Shown piece by piece: positions 62,985 to 64,000 of a stretch of DNA of 64,000 bases. Every line of letters starts with the position of its first letter. Positions within the stretch are counted from its first letter, which is position 1. The translations under genes and the position numbers were made by a program. The stretch is from Mycobacterium paraense (GTDB taxonomy: Bacteria; Actinomycetota; Actinomycetes; Mycobacteriales; Mycobacteriaceae): positions 248,001 to 312,000 of the forward strand of contig NZ_LQPM01000007.1 of assembly GCF_002101815.1 (NCBI RefSeq), written 5' to 3'. The notes beneath the pieces are model-generated. The model saw only the letters and a list, made by a program, of their open reading frames with translations, was not told where the DNA came from and made no database searches.

Positions 62985-64000
62985 ATGACGACAACGCTTC
63001 GAGCCGACAGCGGCGTATCGCCGCTTCGGGTGCCGGCCGTGCGGGGGCCGCGCGCCAAGGGCGTTTCGCGCTGGCAGCAGAGGTACTCGGCCAGGCTGCG
63101 GGTCACCGACTCGGCGATCGTGTGCGCCGCGGTTGCGCTCGCCCAGTTCGTCCGGTTCGGGGACGCGCCGAACACGTCGGGCTACCCCGGCCCCGTCATG
63201 ACGCTGTTCTCGGCTCTCTTTGCCGCACTGTGGCTTTCGTCCATGTCGATGTTCCAGACCCGGTCGACGCGCATCATCGGCGCCGGAATCGACGAGTACC
63301 GGCGCATCGCCAGCGCCTCGTTCTGGACGTTCGGGTTCATCGCCATGGTCACGCTGCTCGCCAAGATCGAACTGGCCCGCGGCTATCTGGCGGTCGCGCT
63401 GCCCGTGGGCACCATCGGGTTGTTGACGAGCCGCAACCTGTGGCGCAAGCACGTCTGGCGCAAGCGGGCGCAGGGCGACTACCAGTCGATGGTGTTGGCG
63501 ATCGGCGACCGGCTGGGTGTTTCGCACCTGGCCCGCGAGCTGATCCGCAACCCGAACGACGGCTACGCGGTGGTCGGCGTGTGCATTCCGGGCTACGGTC
63601 CGCCGCGCGGCGAAACCCTTACGGTCCAAGGCCAGCAGATCGACATCCTGGGCGATGAGACCACCGCGGTGACCGCGATCGCGGGCTGCGGCGCGGACAC
63701 CGTGGCGGTGACGCGCACCGAGCATTTCGGCGTGCACGGCATCCGGGACCTGATGTGGCGGCTGGAGACGATGGACGTCGACCTGGTGGTGGCGCCCGGG
63801 GTGGCCGACGTCGCCGGCGCGCGGTTGACCCTGAAGCCGATCGCGGGATTTCCGCTGCTGCACGTCGACAAGCCGCAATACGAAGGCACCCAACGGTTTC
63901 AGAAGCGCGCCTTCGACTTCTGCTTTTCGCTGGCCGCGCTGATCGGCACGTCGCCGCTCCTCATCGCGGCGGCCATCTGGATCAAGGCGACCAGCAAGGG
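62985..64000 (+). CDS. Polyprenyl-phosphate sugar transferase, 3' truncated by window edge
   Basis: An exopolysaccharide polyprenyl glycosylphosphotransferase, 338 codons visible. Several N-terminal transmembrane helices (about 38-135) and a CoA-binding-like middle domain (about 160-290) precede the start of the bacterial sugar transferase domain (KRAFDFCFSLAALIGTSPLL), where the window ends. It probably initiates a lipid-linked repeat unit by moving a sugar phosphate to undecaprenyl or decaprenyl phosphate. Confidence 0.87.
   Translation, partial: MTTTLRADSGVSPLRVPAVRGPRAKGVSRWQQRYSARLRVTDSAIVCAAVALAQFVRFGDAPNTSGYPGPVMTLFSALFAALWLSSMSMFQTRSTRIIGAGIDEYRRIASASFWTFGFIAMVTLLAKIELARGYLAVALPVGTIGLLTSRNLWRKHVWRKRAQGDYQSMVLAIGDRLGVSHLARELIRNPNDGYAVVGVCIPGYGPPRGETLTVQGQQIDILGDETTAVTAIAGCGADTVAVTRTEHFGVHGIRDLMWRLETMDVDLVVAPGVADVAGARLTLKPIAGFPLLHVDKPQYEGTQRFQKRAFDFCFSLAALIGTSPLLIAAAIWIKATSK

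Overview
The window is high-GC DNA from a slow-growing Mycobacterium. The evidence is a PPE gene of the SVP subfamily, an Mce operon, RpfB, TrcRS, LpqT/LpqU and Pks16-type FAAL proteins, and close synteny (inverted) with the M. tuberculosis trcR (Rv1033c) to metS (Rv1007c) stretch. Accessory content and dispersed intergenic repeats suggest the M. avium complex or a close relative; the species cannot be fixed by eye. Coding density is high and 4-nt start/stop overlaps are common. Family names and comparisons with H37Rv are from memory, because no database search was possible.

Layout. 1-2076: trcR (5' truncated) and trcS. 2239-12945: potassium region, with an orphan divergent kdpA, a small membrane protein, a 27-codon micro-ORF, kdpF-A-B-C and then kdpD-kdpE in the same direction. 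12946-13753: tandem and dispersed repeats around a small winged-helix-like gene. 13753-22683 (minus): ppx2, a DUF501 protein, ftsB-like, eno, lpqU, mazG and mfd. 22791-29258: accessory block with a second LysA-like decarboxylase, a DUF1214-like protein, a sulfotransferase, a TetR, an F420-type oxidoreductase and an SDR. 29262-36264: the Rv1019-type TetR, tRNA-Gln, glmU, prsA, an ArsC-family protein, lpqT, an SDR, rplY and pth.

36276-47464 is an accessory island of about 11 kb between pth and the pks16-type gene, which are neighbours in H37Rv. It holds mceA-F without YrbE permeases, plus an FAD oxidoreductase, a 7Fe-type ferredoxin, an SDR and a TetR. Two nearly identical double-palindrome operators (43864-43902 and 46798-46836) lie in front of the mce operon and in the divergent TetR/oxidoreductase promoter. 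This looks like a self-contained lipid import and oxidation regulon and is the most interesting system in the window.

47586-55072: pks16/FAAL, then the rpfB-ksgA-ispE operon with a terminator hairpin in its leader, tatD and metS. 55112-58934: a PAS protein, two tandem TetR regulators resembling gamma-butyrolactone receptors, and an orphan PPE. 59071-64000: start of a surface-glycan cluster (nucleotidyltransferase, PIG-L deacetylase, sugar epimerase, RmlC-like epimerase, WecG/TagA glycosyltransferase, polyprenyl-phosphate sugar transferase) that runs off the window.
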